In this document: one piece after another, positions 16,435 through 23,819 of the stretch
How positions within the stretch are numbered: position 1 is the stretch's first letter
Layout of the letters: each line of letters starts with the position of its first letter
DNA from: Candidatus Poribacteria bacterium
GTDB taxonomy: Bacteria > Poribacteria > WGA-4E > WGA-3G
Length of the DNA stretch: 33,696 nucleotides
Assembly (NCBI GenBank): GCA_028824685.1
Contig: JAPPCZ010000006.1
Location: forward strand, 1 to 33,696
Direction of reading: 5' to 3'
The notes under the pieces: generated by a model
The model's database searches: none
The model's input: the letters and a program-made list of their open reading frames with translations, nothing else
What the model was told of the DNA's origin: nothing
Translations under genes and position numbers: made by a program

Positions 16435-17928
16435 TCATTCAACAATATCTATTTCAAGCTGATTGAGGGTCCGAAAAACGCCTTCAGTATATTCTACCAA
16501 CGTCCCAGATTCTAATACATTTCCCTGAAGTTGAATGTGATTCGCATCAGCGATTACCTGTCCAAACGCTGGATCCATTTGAACCCATTTCCCTACGTAC
16601 ACTTCTGGCCAGAAATGAAAATAAAACGCATCTTTCAAAAAAACTAATCCTGAACAGATTCGTGCTGGAATTCCGACTGAACGCGCCATCGCTATCAGCA
16701 GGACAGTATGTTCTGTGCAATCCCCAGAAAGCGATTCAAGCGTTTTCAGTGATGAGTTGAAGCCACCAGTTAATTTTTTTTCAGTAATAGATTTGTGAAC
16801 CCATTTGCACAACTTCTTTGACGCACGCCAAGAATTTACCTCACCATCTAAGATTTCCACTGCTTTTGCTCGTATGTCTGGATGAGTTGCCTCAATAAAT
16901 GCAGTTGCCGTAAGAAAAGTTTGGAGATCAGAATCCTTAACCGGTAAATCAACACAATTCTCGTCTTCTACTTCTGGAATTTCAATAGAAAGAGTTCCAG
17001 ACCGTTCAGAATTCAACTTAAGTTTTTGGTGGTCTCTGGTCATAATAGCTTCCTTGAGACTGCCTTTTGAGAGTTTTACACTACCAACAAACCGAGATGT
17101 CCCAAGTTTTGGTTTTTTGCCTGTAGGGACAATACGAGTTCTTAAAATAATATCAACTTCTTCAACTGCATCAAGGGCTGTTTTTCTATCTGTTTTCATT
17201 GCTACCATAGATAGTCCCATCATATCTGTCGAGGATTTGTAGGTTGTACCATCAGGTGTAACCCACAAACGCGTGTTAATGCCTCCCATCATGTCCATCC
17301 TTTGATTAAGGACATAGACGTGTTTTTCTTCAGATTGATAGTTTAAACTTGATTCTTCTAAAACGCTGAGTTCCGTTTTTATGGATTGCAGTAGATCGAA
17401 ACTAAAGGTATTGTAGTTGAGTTTTTCACCAATTTTCATTTGGTCTTTGGATAACAAAAAGTTTACTGCTACAGCATCAGAGATCGTATTTTCAGGAACG
17501 GGAATTTCTGATTCCGTTGTTTGACCGTTCAGTGTTATCGTGATGTATGCCACACCATCTTGAATTTTTCCCTCAACTTGCTTCAGTCCTGATTCATTAG
17601 AAGTTAAGACAAAATAGCGAGGCATAAAATTGGAATCCAAGTACTCAATGCGGTTTATCTCCATTTTCATGTCATTCCCAAACCCTTTAAACTGCATCAC
17701 CATATCCATTCTACTTCGAATCATTTCTTTACCTTGATACTCGGCTTTTTCCAAAAATATATGCATGTGTCCTATTTTCATGCCCATCATGGTCAGGTCG
17801 TACCAATGTTCTTCCGGTTGTTTCAACATTTCTTCAAATTTCAATTGTTCAGTCTCCGCAGCTTCGCAAATCGAGCATATAACCGTCAATAATAGCGCAG
17901 ATATCCAGACAAATTGTGATAATTTCAT
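16435..17928 (-). CDS. Secreted transglutaminase-like (papain-fold) protein
   Basis: 497 aa with a Sec signal peptide (MKLSQFVWISALLLTVICS, cleavage around residue 23). The first roughly 270 residues are beta-rich, resembling DUF3108-like envelope domains (HWYDLTMMGMKIGHMHI; a later repeat-like region near MDMMGGINTRLWVTPDGT). The C-terminal transglutaminase core is complete: nucleophile Cys404 in GDCTEHTVLLIAMARSVGIP, His438 in YFHFWPEVYVG and Asp452 in QMDPAFG. Proteins of this type act as periplasmic proteases, amidases or cross-linkers; which one cannot be told. ATG 17928 has a strong TAAGGAG 8 bases upstream. Its position before a BatA-like gene recalls known pairings of transglutaminase-like and VWA/BatA proteins. 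Confidence 0.92.
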   Translation of the reverse strand: MKLSQFVWISALLLTVICSICEAAETEQLKFEEMLKQPEEHWYDLTMMGMKIGHMHIFLEKAEYQGKEMIRSRMDMVMQFKGFGNDMKMEINRIEYLDSNFMPRYFVLTSNESGLKQVEGKIQDGVAYITITLNGQTTESEIPVPENTISDAVAVNFLLSKDQMKIGEKLNYNTFSFDLLQSIKTELSVLEESSLNYQSEEKHVYVLNQRMDMMGGINTRLWVTPDGTTYKSSTDMMGLSMVAMKTDRKTALDAVEEVDIILRTRIVPTGKKPKLGTSRFVGSVKLSKGSLKEAIMTRDHQKLKLNSERSGTLSIEIPEVEDENCVDLPVKDSDLQTFLTATAFIEATHPDIRAKAVEILDGEVNSWRASKKLCKWVHKSITEKKLTGGFNSSLKTLESLSGDCTEHTVLLIAMARSVGIPARICSGLVFLKDAFYFHFWPEVYVGKWVQMDPAFGQVIADANHIQLQGNVLESGTLVEYTEGVFRTLNQLEIDIVE

Positions 17929-17988
17929 AGTTATTCTCCTTAAATAAATTAAATTTGGTTTTCAAATTTGTTCCTATATTTCACTCAA

Positions 17989-18585
17989 TTAAGTCGAAGT
18001 TGCCATCGCAACTGTATGTGTGTGTCGTTGTTTAACCTTTTGATAATTTCCCAAAACTTCCATAAAATTGCGTTTGATGAATTTTCGTAGTCCGGAAATC
18101 GTTACAACGTATAGTTTTCCATTCTGTTTAAGATGTCGCTTTGCATCTATAAAAAATTTCTGCAGGAGTTCTTTACCAACATTGGCAGGTAGGTTAGAAG
18201 CAATAACATCAAATTGAACCTCAGGCAGATGACTAAACCCATTGCTTAAAAGGACATGACAGTTTTGGAGTTGATTCTGTTGCACATTTTTGCGTGCATA
18301 TTCTACTGCGACAAAATCTTTGTCCACCATGTAGACATCTGCTGTTTGTGGGCACTTTGCCATAGACACACCAATGGCACCGTACCCACATCCGAGGTCA
18401 AGGCATGTGTCGCCTTGTTCAATTTCCAACAACTCAATCAACATTTGAGTGCCTGCGTCTACTGCTTTTGGTGAAAATAGTCCCCATGTGGTGGTAAAGG
18501 TCAGCTCAAATCCGCGCAAATTTGTTTCAAAAGTCATTTCCGATTGTTTATCTGATGTCATACTTAGGAGTTGTGCTTCTACCAC
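17989..18585 (-). CDS. Class I SAM-dependent methyltransferase, RsmC/MTS-like
   Basis: 198 aa. The SAM-binding loop is LDLGCGYGAIG (residues 62-72), then VYMVDKD for motif II. The position that holds NPPF in RsmC-type N-methyltransferases reads SNLPANVG (Asn131-Leu-Pro), a known variant in small members of this family. Ends with KRHLKQNGKLYVVTI. Its target may be rRNA or another nucleic-acid base; the variant motif makes it uncertain. GTG 18585 overlaps the stop of the upstream dehydrogenase by 7 bases. ATG 18561 is an alternative start. Neither has a clear Shine-Dalgarno site, consistent with coupled translation. Confidence 0.88.
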   Translation of the reverse strand: MVEAQLLSMTSDKQSEMTFETNLRGFELTFTTTWGLFSPKAVDAGTQMLIELLEIEQGDTCLDLGCGYGAIGVSMAKCPQTADVYMVDKDFVAVEYARKNVQQNQLQNCHVLLSNGFSHLPEVQFDVIASNLPANVGKELLQKFFIDAKRHLKQNGKLYVVTISGLRKFIKRNFMEVLGNYQKVKQRHTHTVAMATST

Positions 18586-19538
18586 TTAATCAATACACCG
18601 AGTGTATCTCCGGGTGTATTCCATAGCAGGTCAAAGGCTGCCTTCGCTTCTGTATAATGGAAACGGTGCGTAATCATTTCAGATGTGCGAATTTCACCGT
18701 TCTGTATTTTTTGCAGCGCACGGGCAGCAATATTTGCACGTGGCTCATCAGTAAGGATGCCAGCAACAAGCCGTTTGCTCATCATCTTTGACGAATGTAA
18801 AGGGAGCGGTTTTTGTTGGTAAAGTGCAATGAGTTGAATGATTCCGTATTGACGCACCATATCCTGCGCTTGTTCAAACGACTTAACGCCTGCATGCCCA
18901 CCGACACAGTCTATTACCAAGTCTGCACCTTTCCCATCGCTAAGGCGTCGAACTGCTTGGATAGGGTCCTCCTCTTTAGCATTTATTGACACATCAGCGC
19001 CGAGTTTGAGTGAAAGATCACATCGTAACGGCAGTGCATCTACAGTGATAATCCGTTCAGGTGAATAACTACGGACGACTTGCATCATCAAACTGCCAAC
19101 CAAGCCTTGCCCCAAAACAACGACTGTATCACCCTCTTTTACACCTGATGAGTCTGCCCAAGCAACGGAACTAGTTGCAAGTGGTAGAAAAGTTCCTCCT
19201 TCAAAACTGACATCTTCAGGAAGTGAAACGATGCGCCCATCAGTTGCGTTCGGTTCAGCAATTACATATTCGGCATGTGGTGCCACAGCCATTACCCGAT
19301 CACCAACATCATAATCTGCAACCTGATCTCCGACAGCATCCACTGTTCCCGTAAGGGAATATCCCATAATTGATGGAGAAACCGCTTCTTCAAGAATGTA
19401 CCGTCTAAAAAGTTCAGAACCACGACTGATTAAGGTTGTATCTGTCTTTACCCGTATTTGGTTTGTGTTTATGTCTGGAATCGGCACTTCTTCTAATTGG
19501 ATATTGCCGAAACCTTCTGGTTTGATTACTCGAAACAT
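18579..19538 (-). CDS. Medium-chain dehydrogenase/reductase, Zn-independent type
   Basis: 319 aa zinc-alcohol-dehydrogenase-fold oxidoreductase. The GroES-like N-domain is followed by the NAD(P) Rossmann motif VVVLGQGLVGSLMMQ (Gly143, Gly145, Gly148) and ADLVIDCVGG. The position that normally holds the first catalytic-zinc Cys reads LISRGSE (residues 36-42), as in the BchC-like / ISxGTE branch. No structural-zinc Cys cluster is present. The substrate is unknown; relatives act on secondary alcohols or sugar-type polyols. ATG 19538 follows GGAG. The downstream methyltransferase overlaps its stop codon, so the two are co-translated. Confidence 0.9.
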   Translation of the reverse strand: MFRVIKPEGFGNIQLEEVPIPDINTNQIRVKTDTTLISRGSELFRRYILEEAVSPSIMGYSLTGTVDAVGDQVADYDVGDRVMAVAPHAEYVIAEPNATDGRIVSLPEDVSFEGGTFLPLATSSVAWADSSGVKEGDTVVVLGQGLVGSLMMQVVRSYSPERIITVDALPLRCDLSLKLGADVSINAKEEDPIQAVRRLSDGKGADLVIDCVGGHAGVKSFEQAQDMVRQYGIIQLIALYQQKPLPLHSSKMMSKRLVAGILTDEPRANIAARALQKIQNGEIRTSEMITHRFHYTEAKAAFDLLWNTPGDTLGVLIKW

Positions 19539-19583
19539 GCTCTAATCTCCAAAGTTATTCCTGTCAGGGAATGGAATAAAGTA

Positions 19584-20966
19584 TTATCCTTTCTGTTGTA
19601 AACGCTTTACTAAATCTTCACGACTAATAGGTTTATTTAAATCCATTAAATAGATGTGGAAGTTATCGCTTCTATCGGAAACAAAAGCTATGTAACGCCC
19701 GTCAGATGAAAATGCCGGTTGAATAGACCTGCCGATGTCGTTTGTGATTCTCCGTTCATTTTTCCCGTCAGAATTAATAAGGTGGATTTCCCAATCCGCA
19801 TCTCTTGCTGATACATACGCTATTGTTTTTCCATCTGGTGACACTGTAGGATTGTAACAATCGTAGCGATTTGGATTAAAATGTATTTCATTTTGACCAT
19901 CAATCTTCATTGTATAGAGTTGGTGCACGTCATCTCGTGAGGAAACAAACACAATGCGTTTCCCGTCAGGAAAGAAGGCGGGACTTCCTTCGTCAGTTTC
20001 ATTGTGTGTAAGACGTTTCGGTTTGATTTTTTCTGGTGTGATTTGTGCAAGGTCAAGTCCGTTTAAATCAAGAAGATATAATTCCAAATTTCCATCAGTA
20101 TTTGATTCGTAGACAATTTGATTGCCTGAAGGAGAGGAACGTGGGACACGTACCCCAAAACTGATTGGAATAACGGAACGGGTGGTCTTGCTGTGGATAT
20201 GTGTTACGTTGAAACCAGTATAAATAGGGGTTGAACCACTACTTTGGAGGACTATTTTTACTTCTCTTGACGATTTGGGTTCACTGCTATAAAATATATG
20301 ATTCGGAGTTTTTAGAAATGCTGGTGAGTCGTCATTAAAATCTGTCGAGTAGGTTACACGACGTTGAATCCGTCCGTTCAAATCCATGAAATAAATTTCG
20401 CCGTTATCAAGACGAAAAGAGGCAAAGGCTATTTGTGTGCTATCTGGGGAGAAGATAGGTGAATAGTTATCGGAATTACCTCGTGTAAGCTGTTTTGTCT
20501 TATAACTATCTCCCGCCAGTTCTATAATTTTTTGCAAGACCTTAGAGTCTGAAGTGCCTCTTTGAACAATGTTGAGTATACGAAATGCAGAATCTCTATC
20601 ACCAAAGATGAGATAGGTACGTGCCAATTCAAGTCGAGCAGCAATCCGTTTTTCTGGTTTTCCTGTATAAAGCAGCGAGGCTTTTTGAAACTGCTCAATC
20701 GCATCGTTATGGCGTCCTAATTCATTATACGCTTTTCCAAGCAGCATTCGTGCTTTTGGATTTTTAGGGGCTGTCTCAATAAAAGCCTCCAATTTTCCCG
20801 CAGCCTCTCGTGGCATACCAGAATGGATAAGTGCTTCGATTTTGTTCAAGGTGTCATTTTGACATCCCAGGAATACCAATATAGCAAGAGATAAACTGCA
20901 GCGAAAAATAAATACGCAATTCAGTTTTGCTTTTCGGGTTGCTCTTAACATATCGAGCCAATCCAT
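19584..20966 (-). CDS. Lipoprotein with TPR repeats and TolB-like beta-propeller
   Basis: 460 aa. An N-terminal signal with lipobox ILVFLGC (Cys at about residue 35). TPR-type helices cover about 40-150 (AAGKLEAFIETAPKNPKARM; LGRHNDAIEQFQKA). A propeller of PD40 blades follows, recognised by repeated SPDG/FSSDG plus IAFVS cores: PIFSPDSTQIAFAS, PSGNQIVYESN, FFPDGKRIVFVSSRDD, VSPDGKTIAYVSARD, FSSDGRYIAFVSDRSD. It resembles the soluble part of TolB fused behind a TPR adaptor, so a periplasm-facing protein-interaction role is likely. The start at ATG 20966 (or ATG 20951) has no Shine-Dalgarno site; a possible promoter puts the transcript start only about 13 bases upstream. Confidence 0.9.
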   Translation of the reverse strand: MDWLDMLRATRKAKLNCVFIFRCSLSLAILVFLGCQNDTLNKIEALIHSGMPREAAGKLEAFIETAPKNPKARMLLGKAYNELGRHNDAIEQFQKASLLYTGKPEKRIAARLELARTYLIFGDRDSAFRILNIVQRGTSDSKVLQKIIELAGDSYKTKQLTRGNSDNYSPIFSPDSTQIAFASFRLDNGEIYFMDLNGRIQRRVTYSTDFNDDSPAFLKTPNHIFYSSEPKSSREVKIVLQSSGSTPIYTGFNVTHIHSKTTRSVIPISFGVRVPRSSPSGNQIVYESNTDGNLELYLLDLNGLDLAQITPEKIKPKRLTHNETDEGSPAFFPDGKRIVFVSSRDDVHQLYTMKIDGQNEIHFNPNRYDCYNPTVSPDGKTIAYVSARDADWEIHLINSDGKNERRITNDIGRSIQPAFSSDGRYIAFVSDRSDNFHIYLMDLNKPISREDLVKRLQQKG

Positions 20967-20986
20967 TGTAGCATAATGATGCTTTC

Positions 20987-21016
20987 AGTATAATTTTAAT
21001 TTTTAGATTTCCTCAA
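20987..21016 (-). promoter_or_regulatory. Possible promoter of the TPR/TolB-like lipoprotein gene
   Basis: On the minus strand TTGAGG (21011-21016), 18 bases, then TATACT (20987-20992), 20 bases before ATG 20966. The -35 overlaps a small inverted repeat CCTCA-AAA-TGAGG (21011-21023). This would start the long envelope run here rather than at the transporter gene. Confidence 0.35.
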
Positions 21017-21045
21017 AATGAGGATTGTTACGGGGATTTCGTGTT

Positions 21046-21519
21046 TTAATTCGTTTCTAAACTTTCTATGATGGATTTACGCCTACCACGCCATCCGGCA
21101 CTTACCGCGTATATCCAACATACTATTGCCTGTATAGACGAAGTAACTTTTAGAATCCAAGAAGGACGAAACATTAACTTTTTTCCGCTATCAAGTGTCC
21201 AAAGATGAATAGAATGTTCGGAATCTGTTTCCGTATTTGCTTTATCATTTGTCTGAGTTCCAGCTTGCGCAATAGGCTGAAATCGGATTAAATCTTGCCA
21301 TCCCCTTACCGGATATGAGTTGATATAGAAAATGCCAATTGCTGATGCAAATATGAAAAAGATTATAAATCCTTTCACGAATTGGCGTAAGTATATCTGC
21401 CCAAGTCCGGGGAGAAGTGCCGATAGTACCATCGCAGAATAAGAACGAGTTGGAACGGATGGATCATGTTTTTCTACAGAAATGTCGTCTGAGCGAATAT
21501 CGGAAGTCGATTCTTGCAT
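21046..21519 (-). CDS. Small membrane protein, DUF5683/TM2-like
   Basis: 157 aa. After a polar N-terminus comes SAMVLSALLPGLGQIYLRQF, the proline-glycine hairpin typical of TM2/DUF5683 proteins, then a long helix (FIIFFIFASAIGIFYIN). A polar loop (about 75-115) and a final membrane helix follow (SSIQAIVCWIYAVSAG), with a basic WRGRRK end. The function of this family is not established. It starts at ATG 21519, directly behind the transporter stop; AAGGAG within that gene's last codons serves as its ribosome site, so the two genes form an operon. Confidence 0.75.
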   Translation of the reverse strand: MQESTSDIRSDDISVEKHDPSVPTRSYSAMVLSALLPGLGQIYLRQFVKGFIIFFIFASAIGIFYINSYPVRGWQDLIRFQPIAQAGTQTNDKANTETDSEHSIHLWTLDSGKKLMFRPSWILKVTSSIQAIVCWIYAVSAGWRGRRKSIIESLETN

Positions 21520-21522
21520 CAA

Positions 21523-21888
21523 TTAAGTTTCTCCTTGCGCAACAAGATAAACACCGATACAGATAATAATCGCCCCAATTATGCGAACTCTGGGAATAGA
21601 TTCTTTGAAGAACAACCATGAAAATGGTATTGTTAGAACATATCCCAAACTCAACATTGGGTAGGCGATACTCAGTTTAACTCGCGAAAGAATGACGAGC
21701 CAGACGAATGTTGTGAAACCGTAGATTGAAATACCGCCAATCACATACGGATTCAGGATGACTTGTGTTAATTTCGGCACCAGTTCACGAAAATTGATAG
21801 CCCCGACCTTACTGACTCCCTGTTTTAGCAAGATTTGTCCCATCACTGTTAATAAGACATTGAAAAATAGCAATATATAGTCTTTCAT
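21523..21888 (-). CDS. Four-helix SMR/EamA-type transporter
   Basis: 121 aa with four membrane segments (ILLFFNVLLTVMGQILL; VIGGISIYGFTTFVWLVIL; YPMLSLGYVLTIPFSWLFF; RIIGAIIICIGVYLVA), the length and topology of small multidrug resistance and ArnE-like proteins. It aligns without gaps to the EmrE N-terminus, but the essential Glu14 is Thr14, so it is not a proton-coupled drug pump of the EmrE kind. A flippase or EamA-like half-transporter is likelier. I place the start at ATG 21888, which matches the family N-terminus, instead of the in-frame ATG 21954 that adds 22 polar residues. The promoter found here puts transcription start on or next to this ATG, so the mRNA may be leaderless. Confidence 0.85.
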   Translation of the reverse strand: MKDYILLFFNVLLTVMGQILLKQGVSKVGAINFRELVPKLTQVILNPYVIGGISIYGFTTFVWLVILSRVKLSIAYPMLSLGYVLTIPFSWLFFKESIPRVRIIGAIIICIGVYLVAQGET

Positions 21889-21894
21889 ACCACT

Positions 21895-21923
21895 ATTATA
21901 CCACATGTGGAAGTGTTTTGCAA
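21895..21923 (-). promoter_or_regulatory. Strong promoter of the transporter gene, with palindromic spacer
   Basis: Minus strand: TTGCAA (21918-21923), 17 bases, then TATAAT (21895-21900), preceded by TGG (extended -10). Only 6 bases separate the -10 from ATG 21888, so transcription should start at or next to the A of the start codon. The spacer contains a perfect 10-bp palindrome CCACATGTGG (21901-21910), a possible repressor site. Confidence 0.55.
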
Positions 21924-21961
21924 TTTTGGCAGATATAAATTCAGAGGCATTCAAATTTCTG

Positions 21962-21990
21962 TTGCTTTTTGTTTAAGAAATCGTTACAAT
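21962..21990 (+). promoter_or_regulatory. Promoter of the PhyH dioxygenase gene
   Basis: TTGCTT (21962-21967), 17 bases, TACAAT (21985-21990). Predicted start near 21997, a few bases before AAGGAGGAG (21999-22007) and ATG 22011. It diverges from the transporter promoter 40 bases away. Confidence 0.45.
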
Positions 21991-22010
21991 TTTTAGACAA
22001 GGAGGAGACT

Positions 22011-22808
22011 ATGGTTGAACTCACACCAGAAGACATTGGATTTTTCAGAGACAACGGTTATTTGATCAAACGGAACGTACTCAACCCTGAACTCATGGAA
22101 CGAGCACGGGCGAAGTTATGGGAAGGTGCACCAGAGGGAAGGTTACGCGAAGACCCAGAAACATGGGTCGGTCCCTTCAAAACTGAAGAAGAGAACGAAG
22201 ATAATTCAAATCGGCGAAAAGGTTTTCGTTGGAACTACCGTGAACCCGGCGGCGAAGATTGGATGGTCAAACTGCTTGCTACTGATCCAAATGTCTGGCG
22301 AATGGCAGAACAGTTCTTAGGTGAAGGGAACTTGGTAATACCTGAACGCGTACGTGGTATTTATTGCACGTTACCCTATGGGGATGTTCCGAAAAAGTCA
22401 ATAGGATGTCATGTTGATGCGCATCCGTTTCATCTTGGCGTTGTTGGCTATATTGACGATGTTCCACCGGAAGGTGGTGGGTTTACCGTTTGGCCGGGAA
22501 GCCATAAAGTATTCTATTACGATTACAAATCGCAATATAAGAACGAACCGACTTTGCAATACGATGTTGATCGTGAACGACTCAGTAGAGAACCGGGTGT
22601 AGATTGCTACGGCAATGCGGGTGATATTGTCTTCTGGCATCATCGCATCGGTCATGCTGCAGGACATAACTATACACGCCAGATTCGGCAGGCAGTGTTA
22701 TATGATTTCAGAAAAACGGAATTGTCAGAGACACAAGAAGAGCCACCCAACGAAGATATGTGGCGAGATTGGCCCGGCATAAAAGCGTTGGAAAAATCTC
22801 AGTCATAG
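22011..22808 (+). CDS. Phytanoyl-CoA dioxygenase (PhyH) family Fe(II)/2-oxoglutarate oxygenase
   Basis: 265 aa. The double-stranded beta-helix oxygenase core shows the iron triad: CHVDAHPFH gives His134 and Asp136, and FWHHRIGHAAGHN gives the distal His (probably His215), with Arg223 or Arg226 as the 2-oxoglutarate anchor. The PEGGGFTVWPGSHK motif is typical of the family. ATG 22011 is chosen because AAGGAGGAG precedes it at the right distance; an in-frame upstream codon at 21969 lies in the promoter. The substrate is unknown; family members hydroxylate lipids, small amino acids or natural products. It is single and convergent with a TIM-barrel isomerase-like gene, a pairing often seen in poribacteria-like genomes (inference). 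Confidence 0.93.
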   Translation: MVELTPEDIGFFRDNGYLIKRNVLNPELMERARAKLWEGAPEGRLREDPETWVGPFKTEEENEDNSNRRKGFRWNYREPGGEDWMVKLLATDPNVWRMAEQFLGEGNLVIPERVRGIYCTLPYGDVPKKSIGCHVDAHPFHLGVVGYIDDVPPEGGGFTVWPGSHKVFYYDYKSQYKNEPTLQYDVDRERLSREPGVDCYGNAGDIVFWHHRIGHAAGHNYTRQIRQAVLYDFRKTELSETQEEPPNEDMWRDWPGIKALEKSQS

Positions 22809-22851
22809 AATTGGGTCATGCCTATGGTAAAACTTACAATTATGCGAAATA

Positions 22852-22873
22852 GGTGCGGTTTCCTAACCGCACC
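22852..22873. terminator. GC-rich hairpin between convergent genes
   Basis: Perfect 9-bp inverted repeat GGTGCGGTT (22852-22860) / AACCGCACC (22865-22873) with loop TCCT. It lies between the converging PhyH and isomerase genes. Neither side carries a T-run, so it may be a Rho-aided or bidirectional terminator, or a copy of a dispersed small palindrome. Confidence 0.5.
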
Positions 22874-22900
22874 AAACACCAGTGGAAAAAGAACTTTTTG

Positions 22901-23722
22901 TTATCTTAACCCTAATTCATTCAAAACACCTGCCATCATATCATAAGCAATTTGTGCCTTTTCTATCCGCATGTGTGGAAATGTCTCTACAGAAATATAT
23001 TTATCGTAGCCGACTTTTCCCAAACTCTCAGCAAAAGTTCTAAAATCCAACTCATCACCCGACTCACCGGGAATTAGAAATGTACTGTAGGGATACATAC
23101 CTGTTACACCTTTAACGTGGCAGTGTGCAGTTAGCGGTCCCAACTTTTCGGTAACTTCAGCGATGTCCTCTCCAAGATGATAGAAATTAGTGATGTCGTT
23201 GAGTGATTTCAGGGCATCGGAACCCACATGTTCAATCAGAAGCGTTACCTTCGGTGATGAATCGATAGTATTTGCTTCGTGATTATGAATATTCATCGTA
23301 ATCCCAAGTTCTTCTGCTCGTTGGCATATCGGCTTTAACACATCAACAAGGAGTTTCCAAGCAAACGTATCGCCATTGTTGCCTCCATAACCCGTGAGGA
23401 AATTGACACCGTGCGCGCCAAGTGCAACTGCCACATCCTGAAGCAGTGCATAGTGGTCAATTGCCGACTGCTTGTCCTCCAATGCAAGTTGATACAGCCC
23501 TTTTCCAGTAAACGGATTGATGACAGAAACTTCCAATCCGTGGTCGGTTGTCATCGTTTTGACTTCTCTGAGTAAGTCGTCCGTCACTTCGCCAGAAGGG
23601 ATGTGTGCCTCTGGTCCGCACATCATCTCAATTGCATCGTAGCCGACTTCGGAGAGGATAGTGATGACTTCTTGTAATGGGAGGTCTTTCATCCCACCTG
23701 CGTGATATGATATGCCGATCAT
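22901..23722 (-). CDS. Sugar phosphate isomerase/epimerase-like TIM barrel
   Basis: 273 aa AP-endonuclease-2 / xylose-isomerase-like barrel. Seen: an N-terminal GISYHAGGMKDLPL, then GYDAIEMMCGPEAH (first Glu ligand region), NFLTGYGGNNGDT, MNIHNHEANTID (His/Glu metal region), GDITNFYHLGED-type strand, TAHCHVKGVTG, and YISVETFPHM near the C-terminus. Such proteins isomerise or epimerise ketoses or inositol derivatives with a divalent metal; the precise sugar cannot be predicted. ATG 23722 follows AAGGA. Its own promoter is visible (23741-23769), so it is probably monocistronic. Confidence 0.9.
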   Translation of the reverse strand: MIGISYHAGGMKDLPLQEVITILSEVGYDAIEMMCGPEAHIPSGEVTDDLLREVKTMTTDHGLEVSVINPFTGKGLYQLALEDKQSAIDHYALLQDVAVALGAHGVNFLTGYGGNNGDTFAWKLLVDVLKPICQRAEELGITMNIHNHEANTIDSSPKVTLLIEHVGSDALKSLNDITNFYHLGEDIAEVTEKLGPLTAHCHVKGVTGMYPYSTFLIPGESGDELDFRTFAESLGKVGYDKYISVETFPHMRIEKAQIAYDMMAGVLNELGLR

Positions 23723-23740
23723 AGATTTTTCCTTGAGTTT

Positions 23741-23769
23741 ATGTAATATTCTCTGATTGGTTTGTGCAA
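23741..23769 (-). promoter_or_regulatory. Promoter of the TIM-barrel isomerase gene
   Basis: Minus strand TTGCAC (23764-23769), 17 bases, TTACAT (23741-23746), 18 bases before ATG 23722. The match is moderate but the spacing is exact, as in the other promoters of this window. Confidence 0.4.
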
Positions 23770-23819
23770 AGGTTAGAATTTAAATTAGCATATTTTTACG
23801 TTAGTGACTCATAAAATTA

